A stretch of 64,000 nucleotides of DNA from Cytobacillus stercorigallinarum (GTDB lineage: Bacteria > Bacillota > Bacilli > Bacillales > Cytobacillaceae), in contig NZ_JACSQT010000009.1 of assembly GCF_014836495.1 (NCBI RefSeq), forward strand, positions 130,214-194,213. Direction: 5' to 3'. Of this stretch, positions 10,625 to 21,824 are shown piece by piece; positions within the stretch are counted from its first letter, which is position 1; the number at the start of each line of letters is the position of its first letter. Below the pieces are notes generated by a model that was not told the DNA's origin, did no database searches, and saw only the letters and a list, made by a program, of their open reading frames with translations. Position numbers and translations under genes: made by a program.

Positions 10625-13600
10625 CTACATATTCCGCCTGTATTGTCCGCCCACTTCATATAATGCATTTGTTATCTGTCCTAAACTTGCTACGTTAACT
10701 GTTTCCATTAGTTCGGCAAAAATATTGCCACCGCTTACTGCAACCTTTTTTAACCGTTGCAGTGCTTCTGTAGCAACTGCTTGATTTCTTTCTTGGAACT
10801 GTTGCAGATTACGTATTTGTGTTTCTTTTTCTTCTTTAGATGCCCTGGCAATTTCCATACTGTCAACTGCATCATCTGCTGGTGGATTCGGATTGATATA
10901 CGTATTGACACCAATAATCGGTAGCTCTCCGGTATGTTTTCTCATTTCATAATACATTGATTCATCTTGAATTTTACCGCGCTGATATTGAGTCTCCATC
11001 GCACCTAGTACGCCACCGCGATCATTCATTCGCTCAAATTCAACCAATACTTGCTCTTCGACTAAATCCGTTAATTCATCAATAATGAAAGCACCTTGTA
11101 AAGGATTTTCATTTTTAGACAAACCATGTTCTTTTGTAATAATCATTTGAATCGCCATCGCTCGTCTAACTGATTCTTCTGTCGGTGTTGTGATCGCTTC
11201 ATCATATGCATTGGTATGAAGAGAATTACAATTATCTTGGAGTGCCATTAATGCTTGCAGCGTTGTACGAATATCATTAAAATCTATTTCTTGTGCATGT
11301 AAAGAACGACCAGATGTTTGAATATGGTATTTTAATTTTTGACTTCTTTCATTTGCACCATATTTATCCCGCATTACTGTCGCCCATATACGTCGTGCAA
11401 CACGACCGAGAACCGTATATTCTGGGTCTAAACCGTTCGAAAAGAAAAATGACAGGTTTGGGGCAAAGTCATTGATATTCATTCCTCTACTTAAATAATA
11501 TTCTACATAAGTAAAGCCATTGGCTAAAGTAAACGCCAATTGAGAGATAGGGTTTGCTCCCGCCTCGGCAATATGATAGCCAGAGATGGAAACAGAATAA
11601 TAATTTCGGACTTTTTGATCTATAAAATATTGTTGAATATCTCCCATCATTCTTAAGGCAAACTCAGTGGAGAATATACAAGTATTCTGGCCTTGGTCTT
11701 CTTTTAAAATATCAGCCTGAACAGTTCCACGTACGGTTTGTAAAGTGAAAGCTTTTACTTCTTCAAACTCTTCAACTGTGAGCCCTCTACCTAGTTCTTT
11801 TTCTTTCTTTTCAACTTGCTGAGAAATGGCTGTGTTCATAAACATCGCTAGGATGATAGGTGCCGGACCATTTATTGTCATAGAAACAGAAGTGGTTGGA
11901 TGACAAAGATCAAAGCCTGCATAAAGCTTCTTCATATCATCAAGCGTGCAAATACTTACGCCACTCTCTCCTACTTTTCCATATATATCTGGGCGATAAT
12001 CAGGATCTTCTCCGTATAAAGTAACGGAATCAAAAGCCGTACTTAATCGTTTCGCATCGTCATCTTTTGATAAGTAATGAAAACGACGGTTCGTTCTTTC
12101 CGGTGTACCTTCACCTGCAAATTGTCTCTTCGGATCTTCTCCTTCTCGTTTAAAAGGGAAGACACCAGCTGTATAAGGGAAGGAACCTGGTACATTTTCT
12201 TTATAAACCCACTTAATAATTTCTCCGTAATCTTTATAACTCGGTAGAGCCACTTTCGGGATATCTAAGCCAGATAAGCTTTTCGTTCGCAAGATTGTAA
12301 CGATTTCTTTATCCCTTATTTTTGTGACAAACTTATCGCCTTTGTATTGCTCTTTTAACTGTTCCCAACCATCTAATATTTTCTTAGATTCCTTCGTTAA
12401 TTGTTCATATGTCTTATCTTTTAACATTTGCAGGGCATCAAGCGCACTTGAATCTTTTTCTTGAGATAACATGGTCATTGCACCCTCTAATTGAAAAAGC
12501 TTTCTCGCTAAATCCGCTTGCTCTTCGGCTTTTTTATGATAGGTGCGTACCGTATCAGAAACTTCCCTTAAATAGTAACGTTGATCGTTTGGAATGATGA
12601 CATTTTGTTTTTCTACATCAGCCGTTTTCTCGTAAGTGGTGATCCAATCTAGACCCGCTTGCTTATTGATGATTTCAATTAGATTAGCAAAAACAGCATT
12701 CGTGCCCGGGTCATTAAATTGACTAGCAATCGTACCGTATACAGGCATGTCATCAAGTTCTTTTTCAAATAACATGTGACTGCGCTGATATTGCTTTTGT
12801 ACTTGTCTTTTCGCATCCTCCGACCCTTTACGTTCAAATTTATTGATCACAATTAGATTCGCATAATCAATCATATCAATCTTTTCTAACTGTGAAGGAG
12901 CGCCAAATTCACTAGTCATCACATACATAGAGACATCACAAATATCCGTGATACCTGCATCCCCTTGACCGATACCACTTGTTTCGACAATGACTAAATC
13001 AAAACCAGCAGCTTTTACTACTGAAATCGCATCCTTAATAGCCAGTGATAATTCACTTCTCGCTTTTCTTGTTGCGAGGCTTCTCATATAGACTCTCGGA
13101 TGGAAAATCGCATTCATTCTTATCCGATCACCGAGTAATGCCCCACCTGTTTTTTGTTTGGTCGGATCAACAGAAAGAATAGCCACTTTCTTATCCGGGA
13201 TATCATGGATAAACCTTCTAATTAGTTCATCCGTTAATGAACTTTTGCCCGCTCCCCCTGTTCCAGTGATACCAACGACCGGAACTTGTTTCTCTAGTTT
13301 CTTTACTTTATCCATTACAGGGTCCAGTGTTACTGCAAGTTCTTTCTCTAAACTAATGTGATGTTCAGCGATTGTAATTAATCTTGCTATCGCATTCACA
13401 TTTCCTTCTGGAAGCTTCTTAACTAAGTGATCATCTTGTTGGGTAAACGTAGAAAAATCACACTCTTCTAGCATCTGATTGATCATCCCTTGCAAGCCAT
13501 TCTTTCTGCCGTCTTCCGGTGAAAAAATTCTCGCTATGCCATATTCGTGCAACTCTCTGATTTCACGTGGGATAATAACGCCTCCGCCACCACCATAGAT

Positions 13601-13888
13601 CCGAATATGAGGGGCTCCCTTTTCTTGTAAGAGGTCATACATATACTTGAAATATTCAACATGGCCTCCTTGATAGGATGACATCGCAATCCCTTGGACA
13701 TCCTCTTGTATGGCAGCATTCACAACCTCTTCAACTGACCGATTATGGCCAAGATGAATGACCTCTGCCCCGCTCGCTTGAATAATACGCCTCATGATAT
13801 TAATAGATGCATCATGACCATCAAACAAACTTGAAGCGGTTACAAATCGGACATGATTCTTTGGTTTATAAACCTCTATCGTACTCAT
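10625..13888 (-). CDS. icmF: Fused isobutyryl-CoA mutase IcmF
   Basis: 1087-residue adenosylcobalamin enzyme interconverting isobutyryl-CoA and n-butyryl-CoA, with its G-protein chaperone built in. In order: a B12-binding domain (residues 10-150, SLFDGHDAS with His25 as predicted cobalt ligand); a MeaB-like GTPase with Walker A GTGGAGKS near 210 and NKFE near 345; and the substrate-binding TIM-barrel mutase domain over the C-terminal half (about 540-1087). Length equals the Geobacillus-type IcmF (about 1086). The start is ATG 13888 with GAGGAGG 8 nt away; an upstream ATG at 13915 lacks one. It links valine and branched fatty-acid breakdown to the beta-oxidation genes beside it. Confidence 0.95.
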   Translation of the reverse strand: MSTIEVYKPKNHVRFVTASSLFDGHDASINIMRRIIQASGAEVIHLGHNRSVEEVVNAAIQEDVQGIAMSSYQGGHVEYFKYMYDLLQEKGAPHIRIYGGGGGVIIPREIRELHEYGIARIFSPEDGRKNGLQGMINQMLEECDFSTFTQQDDHLVKKLPEGNVNAIARLITIAEHHISLEKELAVTLDPVMDKVKKLEKQVPVVGITGTGGAGKSSLTDELIRRFIHDIPDKKVAILSVDPTKQKTGGALLGDRIRMNAIFHPRVYMRSLATRKARSELSLAIKDAISVVKAAGFDLVIVETSGIGQGDAGITDICDVSMYVMTSEFGAPSQLEKIDMIDYANLIVINKFERKGSEDAKRQVQKQYQRSHMLFEKELDDMPVYGTIASQFNDPGTNAVFANLIEIINKQAGLDWITTYEKTADVEKQNVIIPNDQRYYLREVSDTVRTYHKKAEEQADLARKLFQLEGAMTMLSQEKDSSALDALQMLKDKTYEQLTKESKKILDGWEQLKEQYKGDKFVTKIRDKEIVTILRTKSLSGLDIPKVALPSYKDYGEIIKWVYKENVPGSFPYTAGVFPFKREGEDPKRQFAGEGTPERTNRRFHYLSKDDDAKRLSTAFDSVTLYGEDPDYRPDIYGKVGESGVSICTLDDMKKLYAGFDLCHPTTSVSMTINGPAPIILAMFMNTAISQQVEKKEKELGRGLTVEEFEEVKAFTLQTVRGTVQADILKEDQGQNTCIFSTEFALRMMGDIQQYFIDQKVRNYYSVSISGYHIAEAGANPISQLAFTLANGFTYVEYYLSRGMNINDFAPNLSFFFSNGLDPEYTVLGRVARRIWATVMRDKYGANERSQKLKYHIQTSGRSLHAQEIDFNDIRTTLQALMALQDNCNSLHTNAYDEAITTPTEESVRRAMAIQMIITKEHGLSKNENPLQGAFIIDELTDLVEEQVLVEFERMNDRGGVLGAMETQYQRGKIQDESMYYEMRKHTGELPIIGVNTYINPNPPADDAVDSMEIARASKEEKETQIRNLQQFQERNQAVATEALQRLKKVAVSGGNIFAELMETVNVASLGQITNALYEVGGQYRRNM

Positions 13889-13998
13889 GGATAAATCCTC
13901 CTCTTCATACAGCATTAACCTTCGCTGTTCTTTCTTTAGATGAAGGTGATCTTAGTTGAGAAAATATTTTATTTTCAGTTATCTTTATGCGTGACCTA

Positions 13999-14628
13999 TC
14001 ATCGTTTCTCTGCATGTATTGCTTGAAAAAGCAAATCTGTTTGTAGCTCAATATATTCCTCTATCGTAAACATTCTTTGTAATGACCAACGTCTAAACGC
14101 CCACATTTGTCCTTGGACAAAAATATTATGAGCGATCATTTTAACCTTTGTCGCAGGTAATGAAAGCTCTCCATTTTCTATGCAAAGATCTATTACTTTC
14201 TCAAACATTGCCACCATTTCAATTTCCTTTTCTAAGACATAAGGTAGCGCGTCTTTCGATAAAGACTTTACTTCCTGATACATCACTAGCACTTCATCCT
14301 GCATGCCATCAACGACTCGGAAATAGTCTGCTATCCCTTGTCTCAGGCTATCAATCGTTCCTTTTTTTGTGTCTAGTCCCTTTTGTAGATGCTCTCGAAC
14401 CTTATCATAAATACTGTCACAGACAAGGTATAGTACGTCTTCTTTTGTACCGATATATTCATATAATGTACCAATACTAAATCCAGAAGCTTTCGCAATC
14501 TCTCTTGTTGTCGTTCGGTGGAACCCTTTTTCAATGAATAGGTTCACCGCGCCTTTGATCATTTGATCTCTTCTTTTTTTTACAAGCTTTTCATCTTTGA
14601 CAGAGGCCTGCACTTCTCTTTTTGACAT
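13999..14628 (-). CDS. TetR-family regulator of the acyl-CoA cluster
   Basis: 209-residue repressor. The N-terminal TetR helix-turn-helix is clear (MIKGAVNLFIEKGFHRTTTREIAKASGFSIGT within residues 23-55, TLYEYIGTKEDVLY following). The C-terminal ligand-binding domain ends in QMWAFRRWSLQRMFTIEEY. It lies between the acyl-CoA dehydrogenases and icmF on the same strand, so it probably senses an acyl-CoA and controls this cluster. It is not closely similar, by eye, to B. subtilis FadR, although FadR-like operators occur upstream in the cluster. Confidence 0.88.
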   Translation of the reverse strand: MSKREVQASVKDEKLVKKRRDQMIKGAVNLFIEKGFHRTTTREIAKASGFSIGTLYEYIGTKEDVLYLVCDSIYDKVREHLQKGLDTKKGTIDSLRQGIADYFRVVDGMQDEVLVMYQEVKSLSKDALPYVLEKEIEMVAMFEKVIDLCIENGELSLPATKVKMIAHNIFVQGQMWAFRRWSLQRMFTIEEYIELQTDLLFQAIHAEKR

Positions 14629-14779
14629 TATTATCTACCGTCCTTTTATACCCTCCATCCATGTTGATGACTGTATACACCTCTCTTTACTTAATGGATC
14701 TAAGAGAAGAATCATTTAAAGCGGGGCAGCGATCTGAATACGTGTCAAAAACATCATCACAGCCCCATTGCTTGATCTG

Positions 14780-15919
14780 TTATTTCGTAATCATTCTTGA
14801 AATGACTAATCTTTGAATTTCTTGAGTACCCTCATAAATTTGAGTGATCTTTGCGTCTCTCATATAACGCTCGACAGGATAATCCTTTGTATAACCATAA
14901 CCCCCAAATACCTGCACAGCTTCCGTTGTCACCCTCATCGCTGCATCGCCAGCAAATAGTTTAGACATAGCTGATTCTTTTCCATAAGGTAATCCAGCAG
15001 ATTCCAACCATGCTGCTTGATAGGTTAATAGTCTAGCTGCTTCTACACTTGTTGCCATATCTGCTAACTTAAAACCAATTCCTTGCTGTGTCGCAATCGG
15101 TTTGCCGAATTGGACACGCTCTTTCGCATAAGCAGTTGCCGCATCTAACGCACCTTGAGCAATTCCGACAGCTTGGGCAGCAATACCATTACGACCCCCA
15201 TCTAATGTCATCATAGCAATCTTAAAGCCCTCACCGACTTCACCGAGCACATTTTCAACTGGTACTTTGCACTCTTCGAAAATGATTTCAGTTGTAGGAG
15301 AAGAACGAATACCTAACTTTTTCTCTTTTTTGCCGACAGAGAATCCTTCATAATTAGACTCGACAATAAAGGCCGTTGTTCCTTTATGTTTATTTGAAGG
15401 GTCAGTTAAAGCAAATACAACATAGATTTCTGCTTCTCCACCATTTGTGATGAAAATTTTTGAGCCATTAAGAATGTAATGGTTGCCCTCTAATCTCGCC
15501 GTTGTTTTCATACCACCAGCATCAGATCCACTACCTGGTTCCGTTAGACCATAAGCACCTATTTTTTCACCTTGTGCCATCGGCTTTAAATATTTTTGTT
15601 TTTGTTCCTCTGAACCAAATTTATAAATAGGCCACCCTGCTAGAGAAGTATGTGCTGAGATAGTCACTCCAGTAGATGCACAGACGCGTGACAGTTCTTC
15701 CACCGCTATACAGTATGCTAAGTAGTCACTCCCAATACCACCGTATTCCTCTGGCCAAGGAATGCCTGTTAATCCAAGTTCAGCCATTTTATTAAAAATA
15801 TTGCGGTCAAAGCGTTCCTCTTCATCACGACTAGCAGCAGTCGGCGCCACTTCGTTTTCAGCAAAATCTCTTACCATTTTTCTAATCATTTCATGTTCTT
15901 CACTTAATTGAAAATTCAT
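14780..15919 (-). CDS. Acyl-CoA dehydrogenase (first copy)
   Basis: 379-residue FAD enzyme that introduces the alpha-beta double bond in acyl-CoA. Visible: N-terminal helical domain, [17 protein letters not shown] and [12 protein letters not shown] in the middle beta domain, and the C-terminal helical domain with [23 protein letters not shown]. It also has IYEGTQEIQ, whose first Glu is the catalytic base in short-chain members. The start has GGAGG 8 nt upstream. It is 24 bp downstream of a second, closely related copy, which suggests tandem duplication with different chain-length preference; B. subtilis acdA lies in this neighbourhood. Confidence 0.93.
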   Translation of the reverse strand: MNFQLSEEHEMIRKMVRDFAENEVAPTAASRDEEERFDRNIFNKMAELGLTGIPWPEEYGGIGSDYLAYCIAVEELSRVCASTGVTISAHTSLAGWPIYKFGSEEQKQKYLKPMAQGEKIGAYGLTEPGSGSDAGGMKTTARLEGNHYILNGSKIFITNGGEAEIYVVFALTDPSNKHKGTTAFIVESNYEGFSVGKKEKKLGIRSSPTTEIIFEECKVPVENVLGEVGEGFKIAMMTLDGGRNGIAAQAVGIAQGALDAATAYAKERVQFGKPIATQQGIGFKLADMATSVEAARLLTYQAAWLESAGLPYGKESAMSKLFAGDAAMRVTTEAVQVFGGYGYTKDYPVERYMRDAKITQIYEGTQEIQRLVISRMITK

Positions 15920-15942
15920 GATTATTCCTCCAAGATAAGTTG

Positions 15943-17073
15943 TTAAAGTTGTTTACTGATTACTAGCTTTTGAATTTCACTTGTTCCTTCGTAGATTTCC
16001 GTTATCTTTGCATCACGGAAATACCTTTCTACAGGATAATCTTCTGTATAACCATATCCACCAAATACTTGAATCGCATCCGTTGTGACTTCAACCGCTG
16101 TTTTAGAAGCGAATAATTTAGCCATTGAAGCTTCTTTTCCACATTTTTGACCGTTTTGCCTCATATAAGCAGCACGATAGATTAGTAGTCTTGCACCTTC
16201 AACTGCCGTTGCCATATCTGCTAACTTAAAGCCAATACCTTGCTGAGTTGCAATCGGCTTACCGAATTGGACTCTTTCCTTAGCATAACGAGTGGCTGCC
16301 TCAAGGGCCGCTTCTGAAATTCCCAGGGCTTGGGCGGCAATGCCAATTCTCCCCACATCTAAATTTGACATGGCAATCTTAAAGCCTTCACCTTCTTCAC
16401 CTAAAAGGTTTTCCGCAGGTACCGCCATATCTTCAAAGCTAAGCTGTAAAGTTCTCGAACCATGAAGTCCCATTTTATGTTCATCTTTCCCGATGACGAG
16501 ACCAGGTGTATCTTTGTCAACAATAAAAGCCGATATTCCTTTTGTCCCTAAAGCTGGATCTGTGGAAGCAAAGACAATATAGACATCCGCTTCTCCTCCG
16601 TTTGTAATAAATACTTTAGAGCCGTTGATGATGTATTGATCACCTTTTTTCACCGCTTTTGACTTTAAGCTTCCTGCATCAGAACCCGCGCTTGGTTCAG
16701 TTAAACAAAACGCACCCAAATATTCTCCACTAGCTAACTTAGGAACATACTTTTGTTTTTGTGTTTCTGTACCGAAATAAACAATTGGATTCGTACCTAC
16801 AGATGTATGGACAGATAAAATCACGCCAACTGTTGCACTTACTTTAGAGATTTCATTAATCGCAATAATATAGGACATAAAATCCATCCCAGAGCCGCCG
16901 TATTTTTCTGGAATGGGAATCCCCATTAATCCAAGTTCCCCCATTTTCCTCAAGACTTCCCGCGGAAACTCGCCAGCTTCCATCCTTTCCACAAATGGAG
17001 CTATCTTGGCTTGAGCAAAATCCCTCACCATTTTTCTCATCATTTCTTGCTCTTCAGTAAACTTTAAATGCAT
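15943..17073 (-). CDS. Acyl-CoA dehydrogenase (second copy)
   Basis: 376-residue paralogue of the following gene, with [52 protein letters not shown] and the catalytic-base motif [14 protein letters not shown]-type flavin contacts are conserved. A GGGGGTT ribosome-binding site precedes the ATG. The stretch around the CoA and chain pocket differs between the two copies (for example [14 protein letters not shown] here against [14 protein letters not shown]), consistent with different substrates such as butyryl and branched-chain acyl-CoA; this is inference. Confidence 0.93.
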   Translation of the reverse strand: MHLKFTEEQEMMRKMVRDFAQAKIAPFVERMEAGEFPREVLRKMGELGLMGIPIPEKYGGSGMDFMSYIIAINEISKVSATVGVILSVHTSVGTNPIVYFGTETQKQKYVPKLASGEYLGAFCLTEPSAGSDAGSLKSKAVKKGDQYIINGSKVFITNGGEADVYIVFASTDPALGTKGISAFIVDKDTPGLVIGKDEHKMGLHGSRTLQLSFEDMAVPAENLLGEEGEGFKIAMSNLDVGRIGIAAQALGISEAALEAATRYAKERVQFGKPIATQQGIGFKLADMATAVEGARLLIYRAAYMRQNGQKCGKEASMAKLFASKTAVEVTTDAIQVFGGYGYTEDYPVERYFRDAKITEIYEGTSEIQKLVISKQL

Positions 17074-17170
17074 AATAATTAACCCCCGATGTCGTCAATT
17101 GTAAGTGTCTAAGCAAGGTTCAAAACGAATTTTCCATACACTTCCACTAATTATTTAACTTACTAAACCA

Positions 17171-18022
17171 TTAAGCGTATTCGTAAAACCCTTTACCCGT
17201 TTTCTTACCTAGCCATCCAGCCTTTACATACTTTCTAAGTAAAGGACATGGGCGATATTTATCATCACCGAAGCCTTCGTGTAAAATTTCCATAATATAG
17301 AGACAAGTATCTAAACCGATAAAATCTGCTAAGGTCAACGGTCCCATTGGATGGTTCATACCGAGCTTCATGACATCATCAATTGCTTCTTTCGTTGCAA
17401 CCCCTTCATATAACGTATAGACTGCCTCGTTAATCATCGGCATGAGAATGCGGTTAGAAACAAACCCTGGAAAGTCTTCTACTTCCACTGGCACCTTATT
17501 TAATTGTTTCGTCATGTCCTCAATTGCTTGATACACTTCGTCTGTTGTGGCTAAACCACGGATAATTTCGACTAGTTTCATGACAGGTACAGGGTTCATA
17601 AAATGCATACCAATCACTTTCTCGGGACGTTTAGTCGCTGCGGCAATTTCCGTAATTGGTAAAGAGGATGTATTGGATGCTAATATCGTATGTGCTGGCG
17701 TGATTTCATCTAGTTGGTTAAATATCTTTGTCTTCACTTCCATGTTTTCAACAGCTGCTTCTATCACTAAATCAACCTGTTTCGCATCTTCTAATGACGT
17801 TGAAGGGGTGAGATTAGCAAGGACATTCTCCATTTCTTCTGCTTGCATTCTCCCTTTATCAACTTGTCTAGTTAAATTCTTTTTAATCACACTTAGCCCA
17901 CGGTCTAAAAATTCCTGCTTTAAATCATTTAAATAAACAGTGAATCCCGCTTGCGCACAAACTTGCGCGATTCCGGAACCCATTTGTCCTGCACCGATCA
18001 CCATTACTGTATTGATACTCAT
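17171..18022 (-). CDS. mmgB: 3-hydroxybutyryl-CoA dehydrogenase
   Basis: 283-residue NAD(P)-dependent L-3-hydroxyacyl-CoA dehydrogenase. The Rossmann motif GAGQMGSG is at residues 10-17; [10 protein letters not shown] and catalytic His140 in [11 protein letters not shown] follow. The C-terminal dimerisation domain contains [15 protein letters not shown] and [16 protein letters not shown]. Size and single-domain layout fit the Hbd/MmgB type rather than the fused FadB type. It starts 22 bp after the thiolase gene, with GGAGGGAG before the ATG. Confidence 0.94.
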   Translation of the reverse strand: MSINTVMVIGAGQMGSGIAQVCAQAGFTVYLNDLKQEFLDRGLSVIKKNLTRQVDKGRMQAEEMENVLANLTPSTSLEDAKQVDLVIEAAVENMEVKTKIFNQLDEITPAHTILASNTSSLPITEIAAATKRPEKVIGMHFMNPVPVMKLVEIIRGLATTDEVYQAIEDMTKQLNKVPVEVEDFPGFVSNRILMPMINEAVYTLYEGVATKEAIDDVMKLGMNHPMGPLTLADFIGLDTCLYIMEILHEGFGDDKYRPCPLLRKYVKAGWLGKKTGKGFYEYA

Positions 18023-18043
18023 TTATTTACTCCCTCCAGGAAA

Positions 18044-19231
18044 TTATTGTTTTGCCACTTCTATCATTACTGCGTCACCTTGACCCCCACCTGAACAAAT
18101 CGCAGCTATACCAATACCGCCACCTCTACGCTGTAATTCATGCATGAGTGTTAAAATAATCCTTGCACCACTTGCACCAATCGGGTGACCGAGGGCAACC
18201 GCACCGCCATTCACATTTACCTTCTCTTCATCTAATTTGGCAATTCTGCCACTCGTTAAGGCAACTGCGGCAAAGGCTTCATTTATTTCAAATAAATCAA
18301 TATCATCCAAGTTTTTACCTGTCTTTTTTAATAACTCATTAATGACTAAGCCAGGCGTTTGCGGGAAGTCCTTTGCTTCTACTGCAATGGCTGTATGGCC
18401 GAGAATAACAGCCCCTATCTCTTTTCCTTCACGCTCTGCCTTTTCTGCGCTCATTAGTACAAGGGCAGCTGCACCGTCATTTACACCAGGGGCATTTCCT
18501 GCAGTAATACTTCCACCTGGACCAAACGCAGATCCAAGTTTAGCTAATTTTTCTAAAGAAGTATCTTTTCTAGGCGCTTCATCTTCAGAAACGACAATGC
18601 TATCACCTTTTCTTTGCGGGATTTCTACAGGTACAATTTCTTCAGCCAATTTGCCTGATTTAATCGCTTCTGTTGCACGTTGGTGACTCCTCAATGCCCA
18701 TCTATCCTGTTCTTCTCTACTAATATCGAAGGCTTCAGCTGTTTCATTCCCGTAAGTGCCCATATGCACACCAGAGAAGCTACAAGTTAAACCGTCATAT
18801 GTCATTAAATCCTGTACTTTGCCATCGCCCATTCTTAATCCCCATCTAGCTTTTGGCAGAAGATAAGGAGCATTACTCATCGACTCCATCCCACCGGCAA
18901 CAATGATTTCTTCTTCACCTAGTCGCAAAATTTGATCTGCTAAGGTCACACTTCTCATTCCTGATGCACAAACCTTATTGATTGTCTCCGTTTTCACTTC
19001 CCAAGGTAAATCAGCTTTTCGCGCTGCTTGTCTTGACGGGAGTTGTCCTTGCCCTCCTTGTAAAACTGAGCCTAAGATCACTTCGCCCACATCTTCCCCT
19101 GCAACATTCGCTCGTTTTAGCGCTTCTTTTACAACGATGCCACCTAGATCTGAAGCAGTGAGAGAACTAAGTCCACCAGCAAACTTACCAAAAGGGGTTC
19201 TTGCCCCTGCAATAATGACTGTTTTACTCAA
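18044..19231 (-). CDS. mmgA: Acetyl-CoA C-acetyltransferase (thiolase)
   Basis: 395-residue thiolase cleaving acetoacetyl-CoA or 3-ketoacyl-CoA with CoA. The catalytic triad is intact: Cys88 in [11 protein letters not shown], His349 in GHPIGASG and Cys379 in CSGGGQGDA. The start codon is TTG, with GGAGTG 8 nt upstream. It is the first gene after a 240-bp gap that carries a FadR-like palindrome, so a separate regulated promoter probably drives mmgA-mmgB and the acyl-CoA dehydrogenases. Confidence 0.94.
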   Translation of the reverse strand: MSKTVIIAGARTPFGKFAGGLSSLTASDLGGIVVKEALKRANVAGEDVGEVILGSVLQGGQGQLPSRQAARKADLPWEVKTETINKVCASGMRSVTLADQILRLGEEEIIVAGGMESMSNAPYLLPKARWGLRMGDGKVQDLMTYDGLTCSFSGVHMGTYGNETAEAFDISREEQDRWALRSHQRATEAIKSGKLAEEIVPVEIPQRKGDSIVVSEDEAPRKDTSLEKLAKLGSAFGPGGSITAGNAPGVNDGAAALVLMSAEKAEREGKEIGAVILGHTAIAVEAKDFPQTPGLVINELLKKTGKNLDDIDLFEINEAFAAVALTSGRIAKLDEEKVNVNGGAVALGHPIGASGARIILTLMHELQRRGGGIGIAAICSGGGQGDAVMIEVAKQ

Positions 19232-19294
19232 AATTTTTCACTCCATTCCTATTTATCTCTTATTCACGTAATTTTCTTTCAACTCAAACGATAT

Positions 19295-19312
19295 TGACTG
19301 AACGCTCGCTCA
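19295..19312. promoter_or_regulatory. FadR-like operator upstream of mmgA
   Basis: TGACTGAACGCTCGCTCA, an imperfect palindrome with TGANTGA / TCGNTCA half sites, about 65 bp upstream of mmgA. It resembles the Bacillus FadR box TGAATGAMTANTCATTCA. Confidence 0.6.
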
Positions 19313-19474
19313 AAGACTGTCCATAGAAAAAAGAAGAATTTCTAAGAATATCATGAAAGCGCTTTATTTACTTTATTTTACACGAAAAGAGAGAAGAATT
19401 AAAACAATATCCTAAAAATTCATAAAATTTATTTTTACTGAATTTTTATACGTTCTAATTCCTCTCTCCTTATT

Positions 19475-21583
19475 TTATGAAGCGAGTGTTTGTTCACCGA
19501 TAACGGCTTTTTCTAACAGCTCAGCTACATCATATGTTTGTACATTTTCTTCTACTTCTTTTGCTTTTGTTCCATCTGATAACATTGTTAAGCAATATGG
19601 GCACCCTGAACTAATTACTGTTGGATTGACTGCTAATGCTTGTTCTGTACGTGAAACATTCACACGGTTGCCTGTTTCTTCTTCCATCCACATTAATCCA
19701 CCGCCAGCGCCACAGCACATTCCCTTTTCTCGGTTTCTTTCCATCTCAATCAGTTTCACACCTGAAATCGATTTTAAAATTTCACGAGGCGGATCATATA
19801 CTTCGTTATAGCGTCCTAGATAGCAGGAATCATGGAAAGTAATCGTTTCTTCTACGGCATATTGTGGTTTTAACACACCGTCCTTCACCAATTTCGCTAA
19901 TACTTCCGTATGGTGGTAAACCTCGGCCTTAAGCCCAAAGTCTGGATATTCATTTTTAAAGATATTATAAGCATGTGGATCGATTGTTACGATTTTCTTC
20001 ACTTCATTTTTCTCAAACTCTTCGATATTCTTTGTTGCTAACTCTTGGAATAAAAACTCATTCCCTAGACGTCTTGGTGTATCACCAGAGTTCTTTTCTT
20101 TATTGCCAAGGATGGCGAATTTAACTCCTGCCTCATTCAAAAGACGAGCAAAGGAAAGGGCAATTTTCTGACTACGGTTATCATAAGAACCCATTGCTCC
20201 TACCCAGAACAGATACTCATAAGATTCATCTGCTTTTTTCATTTCTTTCACTGTAGGCACATGTACATCTTCACGAAGGCTTCTCCAATCTTCGCGCTCT
20301 TTCCTGTTTAGCCCCCATGGATTTCCTTGACGTTCAATATTCGTCATCGCACGTTGTGCATCGGCATCCATTTTACCTTCTGTTAGAACAAGATATCGGC
20401 GTAAGTCAATGATTTTATCTACATGTTCGTTCATAACTGGGCATTGGTCTTCACAATTACGGCAAGTTGTACATGCCCAAATTTCTTCTTCTGTAATGAC
20501 TTCTCCAATCAAACTCGGACTATAAGCGAGGCTCGCTGCCGCCTCTTCAGCACCTTCTGCCCCAGCCGCTAAAGCAATTTGATTCCCCTTCGTATTAGAA
20601 AAGGCAAATGTCGGTACCCATGGTTGTTTTCTAGTCACAGCAGCCCCATGGAATGTTAAATGATCACGCAACTTAATGATGAGATCCATCGGAGACAACA
20701 TTTTACCTGTTCCTGTTGCCGGACACATATTTGTACAACGACCACACTCCACACAAGCATAAAAGTCGATCATTTGTAATTGCGAAAACTCCTCAATATG
20801 TCCAACACCAAATGTCTCTTGTGATTCATCTTCAAAATCGATTGGCTTTAACTTTCCTGGGTTATCTAATCTATTGAAATATACGTTTACTGGTCCAGCA
20901 ATCAAATGAGCATGCTTCGATTGTGGAATATAGACTAGGAAAGCGAGTAGGAATAATAAGTGAATCCACCAAGAAACATAAAAGACGACTATAGAAGCTG
21001 TTTCACCAATCCATGATAAGGCGATGGCGAAAAGCGAAGCGACCGGCTCGGTCCATACAGGATCATGCCCATGCCAAATCATCGACATGCCATTTCCTAA
21101 TAAAACAGATAACATCAAGCCGCCAATAAAAATTAAGACAATCCCTGATTTAAAGCCTCTTTTTAGACGTACGAGCTTTTCAACATATCTTCTGTGAAAT
21201 GCCCAGATGACGGCAACCAAAATCATTAAAGTAACGATTTCTTGGAAAAAAGTGAATCCTGGATACAACGGACCTAATGGAAGATGTGATCCAGGCGAAA
21301 TGCCTTTGATAATAAAATCGATTGCACCAAACTGGACTAAAATAAAGCCATAGAAGAACATGACGTGGATGGCGCCACTTTTTTTATCCTTTAAAAGCTT
21401 CTTTTGTCCAAATACATTGACCCAAATTTTGTTCATACGCTCTTTGACATTGTTGTCAAATGCTGTCTTCTTTCCAAGCTTAATGTACTCATATCTGGTC
21501 TTGAGTAAATAAGCAAACAAACTAAGTGCGTAAGCGATTACAAGAATGGTCGCAATAAGATTAACCCATAATAATGCATTCAC
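19475..21583 (-). CDS. fadF: Membrane Fe-S oxidoreductase FadF (electron transfer for acyl-CoA dehydrogenases)
   Basis: 702-residue protein. The first 240 residues hold several membrane helices of the nitrate-reductase-gamma type. Next come two ferredoxin-like 4Fe-4S clusters (CVECGRCTNMCP and CTTCRNCEDQCP) and two CCG-type cysteine-rich domains (CYLGRYN, CCGAGGG, GCPYCLTML). This heterodisulfide-reductase-like layout is the one proposed to pass electrons from reduced flavoproteins to quinone. B. subtilis YwjF/FadF has the same length and lies beside clsB. An FadR-like operator overlaps its promoter. Confidence 0.93.
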   Translation of the reverse strand: MNALLWVNLIATILVIAYALSLFAYLLKTRYEYIKLGKKTAFDNNVKERMNKIWVNVFGQKKLLKDKKSGAIHVMFFYGFILVQFGAIDFIIKGISPGSHLPLGPLYPGFTFFQEIVTLMILVAVIWAFHRRYVEKLVRLKRGFKSGIVLIFIGGLMLSVLLGNGMSMIWHGHDPVWTEPVASLFAIALSWIGETASIVVFYVSWWIHLLFLLAFLVYIPQSKHAHLIAGPVNVYFNRLDNPGKLKPIDFEDESQETFGVGHIEEFSQLQMIDFYACVECGRCTNMCPATGTGKMLSPMDLIIKLRDHLTFHGAAVTRKQPWVPTFAFSNTKGNQIALAAGAEGAEEAAASLAYSPSLIGEVITEEEIWACTTCRNCEDQCPVMNEHVDKIIDLRRYLVLTEGKMDADAQRAMTNIERQGNPWGLNRKEREDWRSLREDVHVPTVKEMKKADESYEYLFWVGAMGSYDNRSQKIALSFARLLNEAGVKFAILGNKEKNSGDTPRRLGNEFLFQELATKNIEEFEKNEVKKIVTIDPHAYNIFKNEYPDFGLKAEVYHHTEVLAKLVKDGVLKPQYAVEETITFHDSCYLGRYNEVYDPPREILKSISGVKLIEMERNREKGMCCGAGGGLMWMEEETGNRVNVSRTEQALAVNPTVISSGCPYCLTMLSDGTKAKEVEENVQTYDVAELLEKAVIGEQTLAS

Positions 21584-21689
21584 GTTTGCTCTACTCCTTT
21601 CTCATCTAATCCATGTGTATAGGAAGATTATTCAATGTAAAGAGAAAATTTTATCGTATTAAAATTTTCTGAATTTAAATCATAGTTCC

Positions 21690-21717
21690 ATTATATAATG
21701 AATGAGCATTCAGTCAA
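21690..21717 (-). promoter_or_regulatory. fadF promoter overlapped by FadR-like operator
   Basis: Minus strand: TTGACT (21712-21717), 16-nt spacer, TATAAT (21690-21695). The palindrome TGAATGAGCATTCAGTCA (plus strand, 21699-21716) fills the spacer and -35, a classic repressor position. Confidence 0.75.
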
Positions 21718-21824
21718 CTATTTTTTATTTATTTTATCCTTTTTTCTTCAGGCAATAAAAGCGATAATAGAATAGGTCTCTATGGAGATACTATTTAAAC
21801 ATACTGTTTTGGGAGATGATCAAC

